The notes beneath the pieces are model-generated. The model was not told where the DNA came from. It did no database searches and worked only from the letters and a program-made list of their open reading frames with translations. From assembly GCA_016720655.1 (NCBI GenBank), contig JADKKE010000003.1, positions 124,001 to 188,000 of the forward strand: a stretch of DNA of 64,000 nucleotides, written 5' to 3'. The DNA comes from Bacteroidota bacterium (GTDB lineage: Bacteria; Bacteroidota; Bacteroidia; AKYH767-A; 2013-40CM-41-45). Positions 29,830 through 38,339 of this stretch are shown here, piece by piece (within the stretch, counting starts at the first letter, position 1; each line of letters opens with the position of its first letter). The translations under genes were made by a program, and so were the position numbers.

Positions 29830-31770
29830 ATGAAAAAGGTAACTATTGTATTATTGCTCGGCTCACTGGCATTTGTCCTGAGTCTTGCATCTGAAAGCCA
29901 GGATCCGGTTCATACATTCCATACGCCTACTGAGCTCATCATTCTGAAAAATATGAACTCATCCCGAACGCCGATCGGTCCGGGTGAATGGTTTCTTTCT
30001 TCCTTCAGCTGTCGTGGTTGTCATGGTCATGATACCACAGCGCAAGCGAACATTGACGAGAATGGAAATGATGTTAATCTGGTTTCGCACTGGGAAAGCA
30101 GCATGATGGCACTCTCTTCAAAAGATCCATTGTGGCGTGCCAAAGTAAGCCAGGAGATTCTTGTGAACCCGCCGCACGAAGGACCTTTGCAGGATAAATG
30201 TACATCCTGCCACGCACCTTCCGGACGATACAATCATGTGTATCATGGAAACCAGTATTACCGCCTTAGCGATATCGTTAACGACACGCTTGGATTGGAT
30301 GGAGTAAATTGTGTGAGTTGTCATGCAATCGATTCAACTGTCGGAACGACATTTTCCGGGATCATTCCTTACGATACAACGCGTCATATTTATGGACCTT
30401 TTACTTTGCCGGAAGTTGGTCCAATGCAATTGTACGAAGGATATACTCCAACATTCAGTACACACATGGATCAGTCGCGTCAATGTTCTTCTTGTCATAC
30501 ATTGATAACCGAAACGGCTGATTTGAGTGGAAATCTAACAGGTGGTGAATTTATAGAACAGGCTACTTACCACGAATACCTGAATTCAAGTTTCCCGGCA
30601 AACAATATCAAGTGCCAGACTTGCCACATGCCGCAATTGACGGATCCAGTGGTTATCGCCAATGGTTTCATTGCACTGCAACCACGTTTTCCTTTTAATC
30701 AGCATGTTTTTGCAGGAGCAAATTCGTTCATGTTGAAACTTATACAAAACAATAAGACCAGCCTTGGCGTAGATGTGGAGGATGGACGATTTGATTCTAC
30801 GATCCAGGCAACTGAAGCGAATCTGATGCTGAATTCTGTTGAGATGACTGTTTCCTTCGACAGTGCTGCCAGTGATACAGGTTTTTTCCGTGTGCATCTG
30901 CAGAATAAAGTCGGGCACAAGTTTCCTTCCGGTTATCCTTCCCGTCGTGCAGTGCTGCAATTTGTGGTTTTGGATGCAATCGGGGATACGATCTTCAAAT
31001 CCGGAACATTTACTCCGGATGCCCGTGTAGTTGGCGAGAATCCAGCCTATGAAACTCATCATGATTTCATTTCGCAATCCGACATTCCACAAATTTACGA
31101 AATGGTAATGGGAGATGTGAACAGCAATTTTACTTCTGTACTCGAGCGTGCAGCTGTTCTCTTAAAAGACAATCGTTTGCCGCCATTGGGATTCACAACA
31201 CAACATAACGTTTACGATACTGTTCAGATTTCTGCGGATGCACTTGCAGATCCTGATTTCAACAAAAGCGGAATAACAGAAGGCAGCGGAGCCGATGAAG
31301 TACATTTTCACGTTCCAATGCAAAATGTGAACGGAGCAATTAAAGTATACGCTCGTTTATTCTATCAATCTGTTCCACCAAAATGGCTGGATGAAATGTT
31401 TACTCTGAGTAGCGCGGAGATTGACACCTTTCGTACCATGTATCAGTCGGCCGACAAGCAACCATTAAAAATGCTTGAAGATAGTTTGTCACTAAGCATT
31501 ACTGGTGAGTCTAAAATTCACCTCTCGCAACAGATTCAGGTTTTCCCTACAGTCACTATCGATGGAAGATTGACAGCGAAGGCATCAAGAGGAACACAAG
31601 TGCAAAACATTCAAATGTTTGATGTTGAAGGACGATTGGTATTGAATTTGAATCCGCAATCCGGAACCGATGTAATACCATTTAGTTTCAACGGTCGTCC
31701 GGGAACTTACCTTGTAAGAATTCAAACGAATCAAGGTGTGTGGAATGGAAAAATTTTAAAACGCAATTAA
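29830..31770 (+). CDS. Secreted five-haem c-type cytochrome with T9SS tail
   Basis: 646 residues. After a signal peptide come five CxxCH haem sites: CRGCH at 61-65, CTSCH at 124-128, CVSCH at 161-165, CSSCH at 219-223 and CQTCH at 262-266. The arrangement with extra His residues resembles the cytochrome c554 and multihaem nitrite/hydroxylamine-type group. Residues about 330-545 form a beta-rich region (HKFPSGYPSRRAVLQFVVLD ... HFHVPMQNVNGAIKVYARLFY). A type A T9SS tail ends the protein (PGTYLVRIQTNQGVWNGKIL). A T9SS-exported multihaem cytochrome could carry electrons across or outside the outer membrane. An FG-GAP protein follows 38 bp later, probably in the same operon. Confidence 0.9.
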   Translation: MKKVTIVLLLGSLAFVLSLASESQDPVHTFHTPTELIILKNMNSSRTPIGPGEWFLSSFSCRGCHGHDTTAQANIDENGNDVNLVSHWESSMMALSSKDPLWRAKVSQEILVNPPHEGPLQDKCTSCHAPSGRYNHVYHGNQYYRLSDIVNDTLGLDGVNCVSCHAIDSTVGTTFSGIIPYDTTRHIYGPFTLPEVGPMQLYEGYTPTFSTHMDQSRQCSSCHTLITETADLSGNLTGGEFIEQATYHEYLNSSFPANNIKCQTCHMPQLTDPVVIANGFIALQPRFPFNQHVFAGANSFMLKLIQNNKTSLGVDVEDGRFDSTIQATEANLMLNSVEMTVSFDSAASDTGFFRVHLQNKVGHKFPSGYPSRRAVLQFVVLDAIGDTIFKSGTFTPDARVVGENPAYETHHDFISQSDIPQIYEMVMGDVNSNFTSVLERAAVLLKDNRLPPLGFTTQHNVYDTVQISADALADPDFNKSGITEGSGADEVHFHVPMQNVNGAIKVYARLFYQSVPPKWLDEMFTLSSAEIDTFRTMYQSADKQPLKMLEDSLSLSITGESKIHLSQQIQVFPTVTIDGRLTAKASRGTQVQNIQMFDVEGRLVLNLNPQSGTDVIPFSFNGRPGTYLVRIQTNQGVWNGKILKRN

Positions 31771-31808
31771 AAACAAAAAATACCTAAACCAATCTTAAGA
31801 ACAAATCC

Positions 31809-34655
31809 ATGAAACACTCTACGTTAAAGGGTATGCTAATGATGGTGATTTCGGTTTTCGTTTGCGGCGTGTATTCGGCAAACGGACAACTTGCATTCAC
31901 AGATTCAAACACGAATCTCAATCTGGGAGGAATGTACAGTGGTTGTGCTGTTACTGTAACAGATGTAAATTTTGATGGTATGGATGACGTGCTCCGTATG
32001 GATCAGGGTCATCGTTTGTACATCAGTTTGCAAAACCGCGATGGAAGTTACACGACTCAGTTTTTATACGACATCGGCTCTTCCAGTGCATGGGCAATGA
32101 CATGTGCCGATGTTGATCAGAACGGATGGAAAGATGCCGTTATGGATGGAGATGGTGGAATCATGTTTGTGAAATTATTTGAATCCGGAGGTACAGTAAC
32201 TACTACTGTTTCTACTCTTCAGAATTCCGGATTCTTCTTGCAAAACGCAAGCTTTTGTGATTTCAATAATGATGGCTGGATCGATTTGTTCTGTTGCGAT
32301 GACAATGCTGCAGCCCATATGTACCTGAATGATGGTGCAGGGAATCTCAATATTTCCACGATGGTGAATTTCGCAGTAAATCCCGGCATCAATTACGGTG
32401 GCGATCCGGCAGATTCCGGAAACTACGGAAGTGCCTGGATCGATTTTGACAACGACGGTGATCTTGATTTGTATGTTGCACACTGCCGGCAGAGTACGAG
32501 CAGTCCAACAGATTTACGTCGTATCAACAGAATGTTTGTGAATGACGGGAGTAACAATTTTACTGAACAGGCGAATGCCTATGGAATTGATATCGGTTGG
32601 CAAACCTGGACGTCCAGCTTTGGTGATCTGGATAACGATGGTGATCTGGATTTGGTTCTTACCAACCACGACCACACGAGCCAGATTTTTCAAAATGATG
32701 GAAGCGGCCATTACACGGAATTATTGTCAACCGGATTTCATACAAACGCAATCACACCAATTGAATCAGTAGTAGAAGATTTCGACAACGATGGTTTTGC
32801 AGATATTCTGGTAACAGGATCAGAATGGATGTTCTGGAAAAACAATGGTGACCTTACATTTACTCAGCTGAACGGATTGTTTGCCAACAATGGCATGCTC
32901 TCTTTTGCATCCGGGGATCTCAACCACGATGGATTTATTGATATCTATGCGTCCTATGGTGATATTTATACTGACCCAACCAGTATTCAGGATGTAGCTT
33001 ATCTGAACAATAGAAATTCAAATCACTTCATCACTTTTGATTTACGTGGAACTGTAAGCAACAAAGGAGCCATTGGCGGCCGTGCAACAATTTATGGACC
33101 TTGGGGAGTACAGGTACGTGAAATTCGCGCAGGTGAAAGTTATGGCACATGTAATTCATCCCAGCTGCATTTTGGATTGGGAAACAATGTAGAAGTTGAT
33201 TCAGCTGTCATTTGGTTTCCTTCCGGAATTACAACGACATTATATAACCTCAATGCAAACCAGTTTGTAACTGTTGTTGAGAGCAATTGCTCTCTTTCGG
33301 GAAACCTGATTTCGGGTCCGAATATTTTGTGCACAGGACAGACAATCACACTCAATGCTGCAGCAGGATTTTCATCCTATTTGTGGTCGACAGGAGAAAC
33401 CACTGCATCGATTCAAGTCTCTGCAGCGGGATCATACAATGTGCTGGTTTCCGATGGCAGTGCCTGCACCGATCTTTCTCCGACTCTTGAAATTTCTTTG
33501 AATCCGGATGAAACACCAAGTATTTCAGCTTCCGGAGATCTTAGTTTCTGTGCAGGTGGTTCAGTAACACTCCTCAGTTCTGTTGCCGTTGCATACGATT
33601 GGTCTGATGGAAGTACAACACAGTCGATCAATGTTACCACACCGGGCTCGTATACAGTAACAATCACAGGGGCATGCGGACAATTTACTTCAGACGTAAT
33701 TGTTGTTGATCTTTTGAGCTCTGCAGATCCTGTTGCAAGTGGTGCAAGTGCAGTTGGGCCATCATCCGTTCAGCTCACTGCTACCGGTAATGATTTGTAT
33801 TGGTATGATTCACAAACAGGAGGAACATTGGTGGGACAAGGAGCAACGTTTACAACACCGGTGCTTTCGACACCAACAACCTATTGGGTAGAAAACCGGA
33901 CAGCTTATCCGGGTCCACTAAGAAATACAGGAATGGCTTACCATCAGGGAACAGCTTTCAGCGGTCCCACTACGAATGGAACCATTGAATTTACCGTGAA
34001 CACTGCATGCACTTTAAAATCGGTGAAAGTGTATACTGATTCTGTCGGTGTACGTGAAGTTCAACTGACGAATACTTCCGGTACAGTGCTTCAATCTGCT
34101 TCTGTAAATATTCCTGTCGATTCTTCCCGAGTGACCTTGAATTTCGCGCTTACTCCGGGCAATTATTTTCTTACAACGAATGTGACTGTTAACCAAAGCA
34201 CATTCAATCACGATGGTCCACGGTTACAACGCAGCACAAATGGAGTTGTGTATCCATATGTTACACCGAACAATACTGTTCAGATCACAGGTTCTAATCA
34301 GGGAGCAAATTATTATTATTATTTCTTCGATTGGGAAATCGAAGAGCAAGGTCCAGTTTGCGTGAGCAACCGTGTTCCTGTTATTGCTGATATCCTGAAC
34401 GGTATCGATGAAGCAGGTTTGCATTCGGGCATTTCAATATATCCGAATCCGGCAAGCAGCATGGTGAATGTGAATCTTGATGTAGCATCAACAGTTTACC
34501 TTAGCATTTACGATGCATCTGTTCGTCTCATCCGTGAAGTACGTTTTGATGCGATGAGCAACCAATTCAATGTGGATGATCTTGCTGCAGGAGTTTACCA
34601 GATTAAAATCAATAAAGGAGATAATACCTACAATTATAAATTAGTAGTGCGGTAA
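31809..34655 (+). CDS. Secreted FG-GAP/VCBS and ASPIC/UnbV protein with Ig-like domains and a T9SS tail
   Basis: 948 residues. Signal peptide, then about seven FG-GAP/VCBS units with the calcium-loop pattern D.N.DG..DL (DFDNDGDLDLYVAH, DLDNDGDLDLVLTN, DFDNDGFADILVTG, DLNHDGFIDIYASY) expected to form a beta-propeller. Next is an ASPIC/UnbV domain (NHFITFDLRGTVSNKGAIGGRATIYGPWG...), two Ig/PKD-like beta domains, a C-terminal beta domain and a T9SS tail (SIYPNPASSMVNVNL ... GVYQIKIN). UnbV proteins usually accompany outer-membrane cytochromes or SusC/D systems. Here it follows the secreted cytochrome, so the two may form an extracellular pair. The gene is bounded by a strong terminator. Confidence 0.92.
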   Translation: MKHSTLKGMLMMVISVFVCGVYSANGQLAFTDSNTNLNLGGMYSGCAVTVTDVNFDGMDDVLRMDQGHRLYISLQNRDGSYTTQFLYDIGSSSAWAMTCADVDQNGWKDAVMDGDGGIMFVKLFESGGTVTTTVSTLQNSGFFLQNASFCDFNNDGWIDLFCCDDNAAAHMYLNDGAGNLNISTMVNFAVNPGINYGGDPADSGNYGSAWIDFDNDGDLDLYVAHCRQSTSSPTDLRRINRMFVNDGSNNFTEQANAYGIDIGWQTWTSSFGDLDNDGDLDLVLTNHDHTSQIFQNDGSGHYTELLSTGFHTNAITPIESVVEDFDNDGFADILVTGSEWMFWKNNGDLTFTQLNGLFANNGMLSFASGDLNHDGFIDIYASYGDIYTDPTSIQDVAYLNNRNSNHFITFDLRGTVSNKGAIGGRATIYGPWGVQVREIRAGESYGTCNSSQLHFGLGNNVEVDSAVIWFPSGITTTLYNLNANQFVTVVESNCSLSGNLISGPNILCTGQTITLNAAAGFSSYLWSTGETTASIQVSAAGSYNVLVSDGSACTDLSPTLEISLNPDETPSISASGDLSFCAGGSVTLLSSVAVAYDWSDGSTTQSINVTTPGSYTVTITGACGQFTSDVIVVDLLSSADPVASGASAVGPSSVQLTATGNDLYWYDSQTGGTLVGQGATFTTPVLSTPTTYWVENRTAYPGPLRNTGMAYHQGTAFSGPTTNGTIEFTVNTACTLKSVKVYTDSVGVREVQLTNTSGTVLQSASVNIPVDSSRVTLNFALTPGNYFLTTNVTVNQSTFNHDGPRLQRSTNGVVYPYVTPNNTVQITGSNQGANYYYYFFDWEIEEQGPVCVSNRVPVIADILNGIDEAGLHSGISIYPNPASSMVNVNLDVASTVYLSIYDASVRLIREVRFDAMSNQFNVDDLAAGVYQIKINKGDNTYNYKLVVR

Positions 34656-34675
34656 TTTATTTTCTGTAAAAAGGA

Positions 34676-34709
34676 GGGCGGTCATTGGAATTGACCGCCC
34701 TTTTTTTTT
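34676..34709 (+). terminator. Rho-independent terminator after the UnbV gene
   Basis: A 9-bp perfect GC-rich stem (676-684 with 692-700), 7-nt loop, followed by nine T. It ends the cytochrome/UnbV transcription unit. Confidence 0.93.
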
Positions 34710-34714
34710 AAATG

Positions 34715-34735
34715 AGGGACGTGGGACGAGAGGCG
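34715..34735. repeat. Possible decayed heptad arm
   Basis: Three 7-nt units in a row: AGGGACG, TGGGACG and AGAGGCG, just after the terminator between convergent genes. It has the same period as the other heptad arrays in the window but no visible partner arm. Confidence 0.35.
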
Positions 34736-34831
34736 AACGTACAAAATACAAAATCGAGTGATGTACTATTGTTCCGGATATATGCCTGTTTAATTTTCTT
34801 CAATGCAAAAAACTTGATGAGCATTTTAAGT

Positions 34832-35518
34832 TTACTGTCGATATGCTGTCTTCAAGGTCGTTCCGTTTTTCATTAATTTCATTGACCAGAAAATCATATT
34901 CAATAAAATTCCAAGGAGCAAGGTCATTCCCCAGGTTTGAGGGTGAGAAAGAGGATTCACAATACGATCACCGATATCATAGAGAAGGGGGCTTGGCTCA
35001 GAGATTAAATCCCAGCTGTTCCATCGTAAGTAGCGGCCCAAATAGACTCCGAAGCTTCCAATGAATAAAAGTAAACTTGAAATAATGCCGACGAATGTGG
35101 GATGAATTCTTCGCAAGAGCATTGCTTCAATATCCAGCAAGCTCAACAATCCAAATACCAGTCCGGTCCAGGCGAAGGAAAGTATCACCACAAGATCGTA
35201 CCAAATCGGAACCGGGTTTCTTGATTTGAGATGAAACAGATCCGTCAGGATATAAGGCGAATTGGGAAAAAATAATAACCATACTGCAAGCAGAATTGTC
35301 GGAGCCAGAAAATTTCCCAGCTTATCATTCCAGGTCGAAAGAAGAGTCCCTACACACCATGGAATGAATGCAAGGAACAGGTTCCAATTGAGGAATAAAA
35401 ACAAACCGGATCCGGTGAAATAGTATCGTACTGCTGAAAGTGAAAAACAAAAGACTGACATACCCAGCAGGAATAATGTTGTTCGCTTTCGACCGGAATC
35501 AATTAATTGATGAAACAT
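34832..35518 (-). CDS. DUF1361 membrane protein
   Basis: About 228 residues (ATG at 35518, preferred over the longer frame at 35572 because the longer N-terminus is polar and unlike the family). Six or so membrane helices carry the family signature WLLFFPNSPYILTDLFHL and NWNLFLAFIPW. DUF1361 proteins are inner-membrane proteins of unknown role, often next to stress or envelope genes. It is convergent with the UnbV gene, and its downstream side has a heptad-like sequence. Confidence 0.85.
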   Translation of the reverse strand: MFHQLIDSGRKRTTLFLLGMSVFCFSLSAVRYYFTGSGLFLFLNWNLFLAFIPWCVGTLLSTWNDKLGNFLAPTILLAVWLLFFPNSPYILTDLFHLKSRNPVPIWYDLVVILSFAWTGLVFGLLSLLDIEAMLLRRIHPTFVGIISSLLLFIGSFGVYLGRYLRWNSWDLISEPSPLLYDIGDRIVNPLSHPQTWGMTLLLGILLNMIFWSMKLMKNGTTLKTAYRQ

Positions 35519-35772
35519 GGGGCGTTTGTTTTTTATCGAACGGTAAAAAGTAGTATAAATTGAAGTCTGCAAAAAGAACTGATTTGTCAGAAAAGCACTG
35601 TATTAAATGGTCTTTCAGGGATTGAACTACATGTTAATTTGGAGGGTTCACCAATAAATTATCTGCACTAAATGCCTGATTCCCTTAATTGAATACAAGA
35701 ATTCGCAATTAAAAAAAATTAATTTTTCCCCTTCCATTTCGCTTCTTACCTTTAAGCATTCCCTGAAATCCT

Positions 35773-38256
35773 ATGATTAAATACCTACTCTCACTAGTCC
35801 TTACTGTTATAAGTGTATCGCTCTTTGCCCAACTTCCAAGTATCGGACTTGGGGCAGGTCCACAAAGAACGTTTGAAGGAAAAATTATTGGAGTCTTGCT
35901 GGATTCTTTAACAAAAGAACCAATCGAATTTGCCAGTGTTGGTTTGTATGAACAAGGGAAAGAAAGCTCTGTGGATGGTGTACTTACTGACGGTGGCGGG
36001 AATTTTAAATTGAAAAATCTCAGGAATGGAATCTATCGCCTGAGTATCACTTTCATCGGTTATGGGGTAAAGAATATTGATTCACTTCGAATTTCAGAAA
36101 AAGTGAGTACGTTGAATATTTCAAAAATACTTTTGGCTCCATCGACGAACTTACTGAAGGAAACAACCATTGAAGGGGAGAAAGCGCTGATTGAAACAAA
36201 AATTGATAAGCTTGTTTACAATGCGGAAAAAGATATCACTTCCAAAGGAGGAAATGCAACGGATGTATTGAGAAAAGTTCCAATGGTGCAGGTAGATCTC
36301 GAAGGTAACGTCATGTTGCAAGGAACACAAAATGTGAAAGTGCTCATCAACAGCAAGCCATCAGCACTCACCGCAGGAAGCGTAGCAGATGCAATGAAAA
36401 TGATTCCTGCGGATGAAATTGAAAAAGTAGAAGTGATCACCAGTCCAAGTGCAAAATACGATGCAGAAGGCACCGGCGGGATTATTAATATTATTACCAA
36501 GAAGAAAAACATACATGGATTTAGCGGAATGGTGAATGCGGGTGCCGGAACACGATCCAGTAATTTATTTGGAAATGTGAGTTACCGGACGGGCAAACTC
36601 GGAACAGGATTAAATTTTGGGGGCTTTGGGTATTCAGGGAAAGGCGATCTGTTGGCGACTCGAACAACACCCTATTCGGCGCTTCGACAGGAAGGAGACA
36701 ATAACAATACGGGAATTGGTCCCTACGGACAATTTACTTTGGATTATGATTTTACCAGTAAATTAAATCTCAACAGTTCACTGCGCGTCAATGACTTTAG
36801 CAATCACACAAAAGGAACAACGGATAATTATTTTTCTTTTAACGGAAGTCCCTATCGTAAATTATTCACTTCTGAATACGATACCAAAACGGATGGTTTG
36901 AATTACGATGCAAGTATTGACCTGAAGCAGACGTTTAAAAAATCAGATCAGGAGCTGGTGTTATCCGGACAACTTACCAACAGTGACAGGAATACAGATT
37001 ATGATGTAACACGACTTCTCGATAGTTTGCCAGCCTATCCCATTCTGGAAAGTAGTTTGAACAAAAGCGGAAACAGGGAAATGACTTTGCAGTTGGATTA
37101 CACTCATCCTTTTTCAAAAGTCGTATCGATTGAAGGCGGAGCGAAAACAATTTTACGTAAAGTTAAAAGTGATTACAATACAAAAAGGTTCAGTTATATA
37201 GCCGATGAATACCTTACAGATCTTTCACGCAGCAATGTTTTCAATTACGATCAGGATATTTATGCCGGCTACCTGCAATTATCTGCAACGGTTAAAAAAT
37301 GGGGCTTCAAAGGCGGTGTTCGCTATGAACACACAAAGCTTGAAGGAGGTATAGGTGATAATTCATCAAGTGTAAGCAATGAATATGAAAATTACATTCC
37401 GACAGCAACTGTTTCCTATACACGGGCAACAAAATTCTCACTCAAATTAAGTTATACTCAGCGAATTCAACGTCCGGGACTCACGTACCTCAATCCGTAT
37501 GTGAATCAAAGTGATGTCAGTAATATTTCATACGGGAATCCAAAGTTGAGTGCGGAAAAGAGTCAGTCTTTTGAATTTGGCTGGAACTGGTTTCGAAAAT
37601 TCGGGTCCATCAATACGTCTGTTTACCACCGGTTCACGAATAATGCGATTGAGGGAATTCGATTTGTGGACACCAACGATGTGTATGTGTCGACGTATGA
37701 TAATATTGGGAAAAACTACAGTACCGGAGCAAGTATTGGTCTCAATGTGATGTGGAAGATGAAAGTGTTTATGGGTAGTAATTTTAATATTTACTATTAT
37801 AAAGTGGAGAGCACAGGCTTGACAACCGAACTTCAGAATGATGGAATTAATTACAATGTAAGTTTGTATGGTTCTTATAAATTTGGCAAGAGTTGGGGAA
37901 TACAAGCATTCGGTAATTTCAACGGACCGAAGTACACAGTTCAGGGAAGCTCAACTTCATTTTGGTATTACAACCTGAGTGCAAGAAAAGAATTCAAGAA
38001 TGAAAAGGGAGGCATTGCCTTTGGCGTTGATAATTTTGCTACCTGGTATATGCATTTCAAAAGCAATTATACAGGAGATGGATTTTCTTTCGACAGTGAT
38101 AATAAAGTATTCTTCCTCGGCGCACGTATTAGTTTTGATTACCGGTTCGGTAAAATGGAATTCGGTGCAGGCAAAAAGAAAAAAGGCATTAAAAACGATG
38201 ACATGAAGGATGACAATAGCGATCAAAATGGCGGAATGATGAACGGTGGGAAGTAA
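35773..38256 (+). CDS. Outer membrane beta-barrel receptor (OMP_b-brl_3 type, TonB-receptor-like)
   Basis: 827 residues. A signal peptide is followed by a CarboxypepD_reg-like domain (GVLLDSLTKEPIEFASVGLYEQGK ... LSITFIGYGVKNI), then a plug (SKGGNATDVLRKVPMVQVDLEGNVML ... GTGGIINIITKKKN) and a long barrel of the outer-membrane beta-barrel family 3. There is no obvious C-terminal aromatic end: the last 30 residues are Lys/Asp-rich and end in GGMMNGGK, which is usual in this subfamily. It probably transports or senses an unknown ligand with TonB energy; no SusD-like partner is next to it. polA follows 83 bp later. Confidence 0.9.
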   Translation: MIKYLLSLVLTVISVSLFAQLPSIGLGAGPQRTFEGKIIGVLLDSLTKEPIEFASVGLYEQGKESSVDGVLTDGGGNFKLKNLRNGIYRLSITFIGYGVKNIDSLRISEKVSTLNISKILLAPSTNLLKETTIEGEKALIETKIDKLVYNAEKDITSKGGNATDVLRKVPMVQVDLEGNVMLQGTQNVKVLINSKPSALTAGSVADAMKMIPADEIEKVEVITSPSAKYDAEGTGGIINIITKKKNIHGFSGMVNAGAGTRSSNLFGNVSYRTGKLGTGLNFGGFGYSGKGDLLATRTTPYSALRQEGDNNNTGIGPYGQFTLDYDFTSKLNLNSSLRVNDFSNHTKGTTDNYFSFNGSPYRKLFTSEYDTKTDGLNYDASIDLKQTFKKSDQELVLSGQLTNSDRNTDYDVTRLLDSLPAYPILESSLNKSGNREMTLQLDYTHPFSKVVSIEGGAKTILRKVKSDYNTKRFSYIADEYLTDLSRSNVFNYDQDIYAGYLQLSATVKKWGFKGGVRYEHTKLEGGIGDNSSSVSNEYENYIPTATVSYTRATKFSLKLSYTQRIQRPGLTYLNPYVNQSDVSNISYGNPKLSAEKSQSFEFGWNWFRKFGSINTSVYHRFTNNAIEGIRFVDTNDVYVSTYDNIGKNYSTGASIGLNVMWKMKVFMGSNFNIYYYKVESTGLTTELQNDGINYNVSLYGSYKFGKSWGIQAFGNFNGPKYTVQGSSTSFWYYNLSARKEFKNEKGGIAFGVDNFATWYMHFKSNYTGDGFSFDSDNKVFFLGARISFDYRFGKMEFGAGKKKKGIKNDDMKDDNSDQNGGMMNGGK

Positions 38257-38339
38257 AACTAAGTTTATTAAGTCGATCCGAATCTTTTTATCGCCCGATA
38301 AAAAACATAATTTTAATTTTCATTATTTATTTCAAGAAT

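Noticed and set aside
38283..38306. Hairpin TTTTTATC/GATAAAAA between the receptor and polA
   Set aside because: Very AT-rich, weak stem; not enough to call a terminator.
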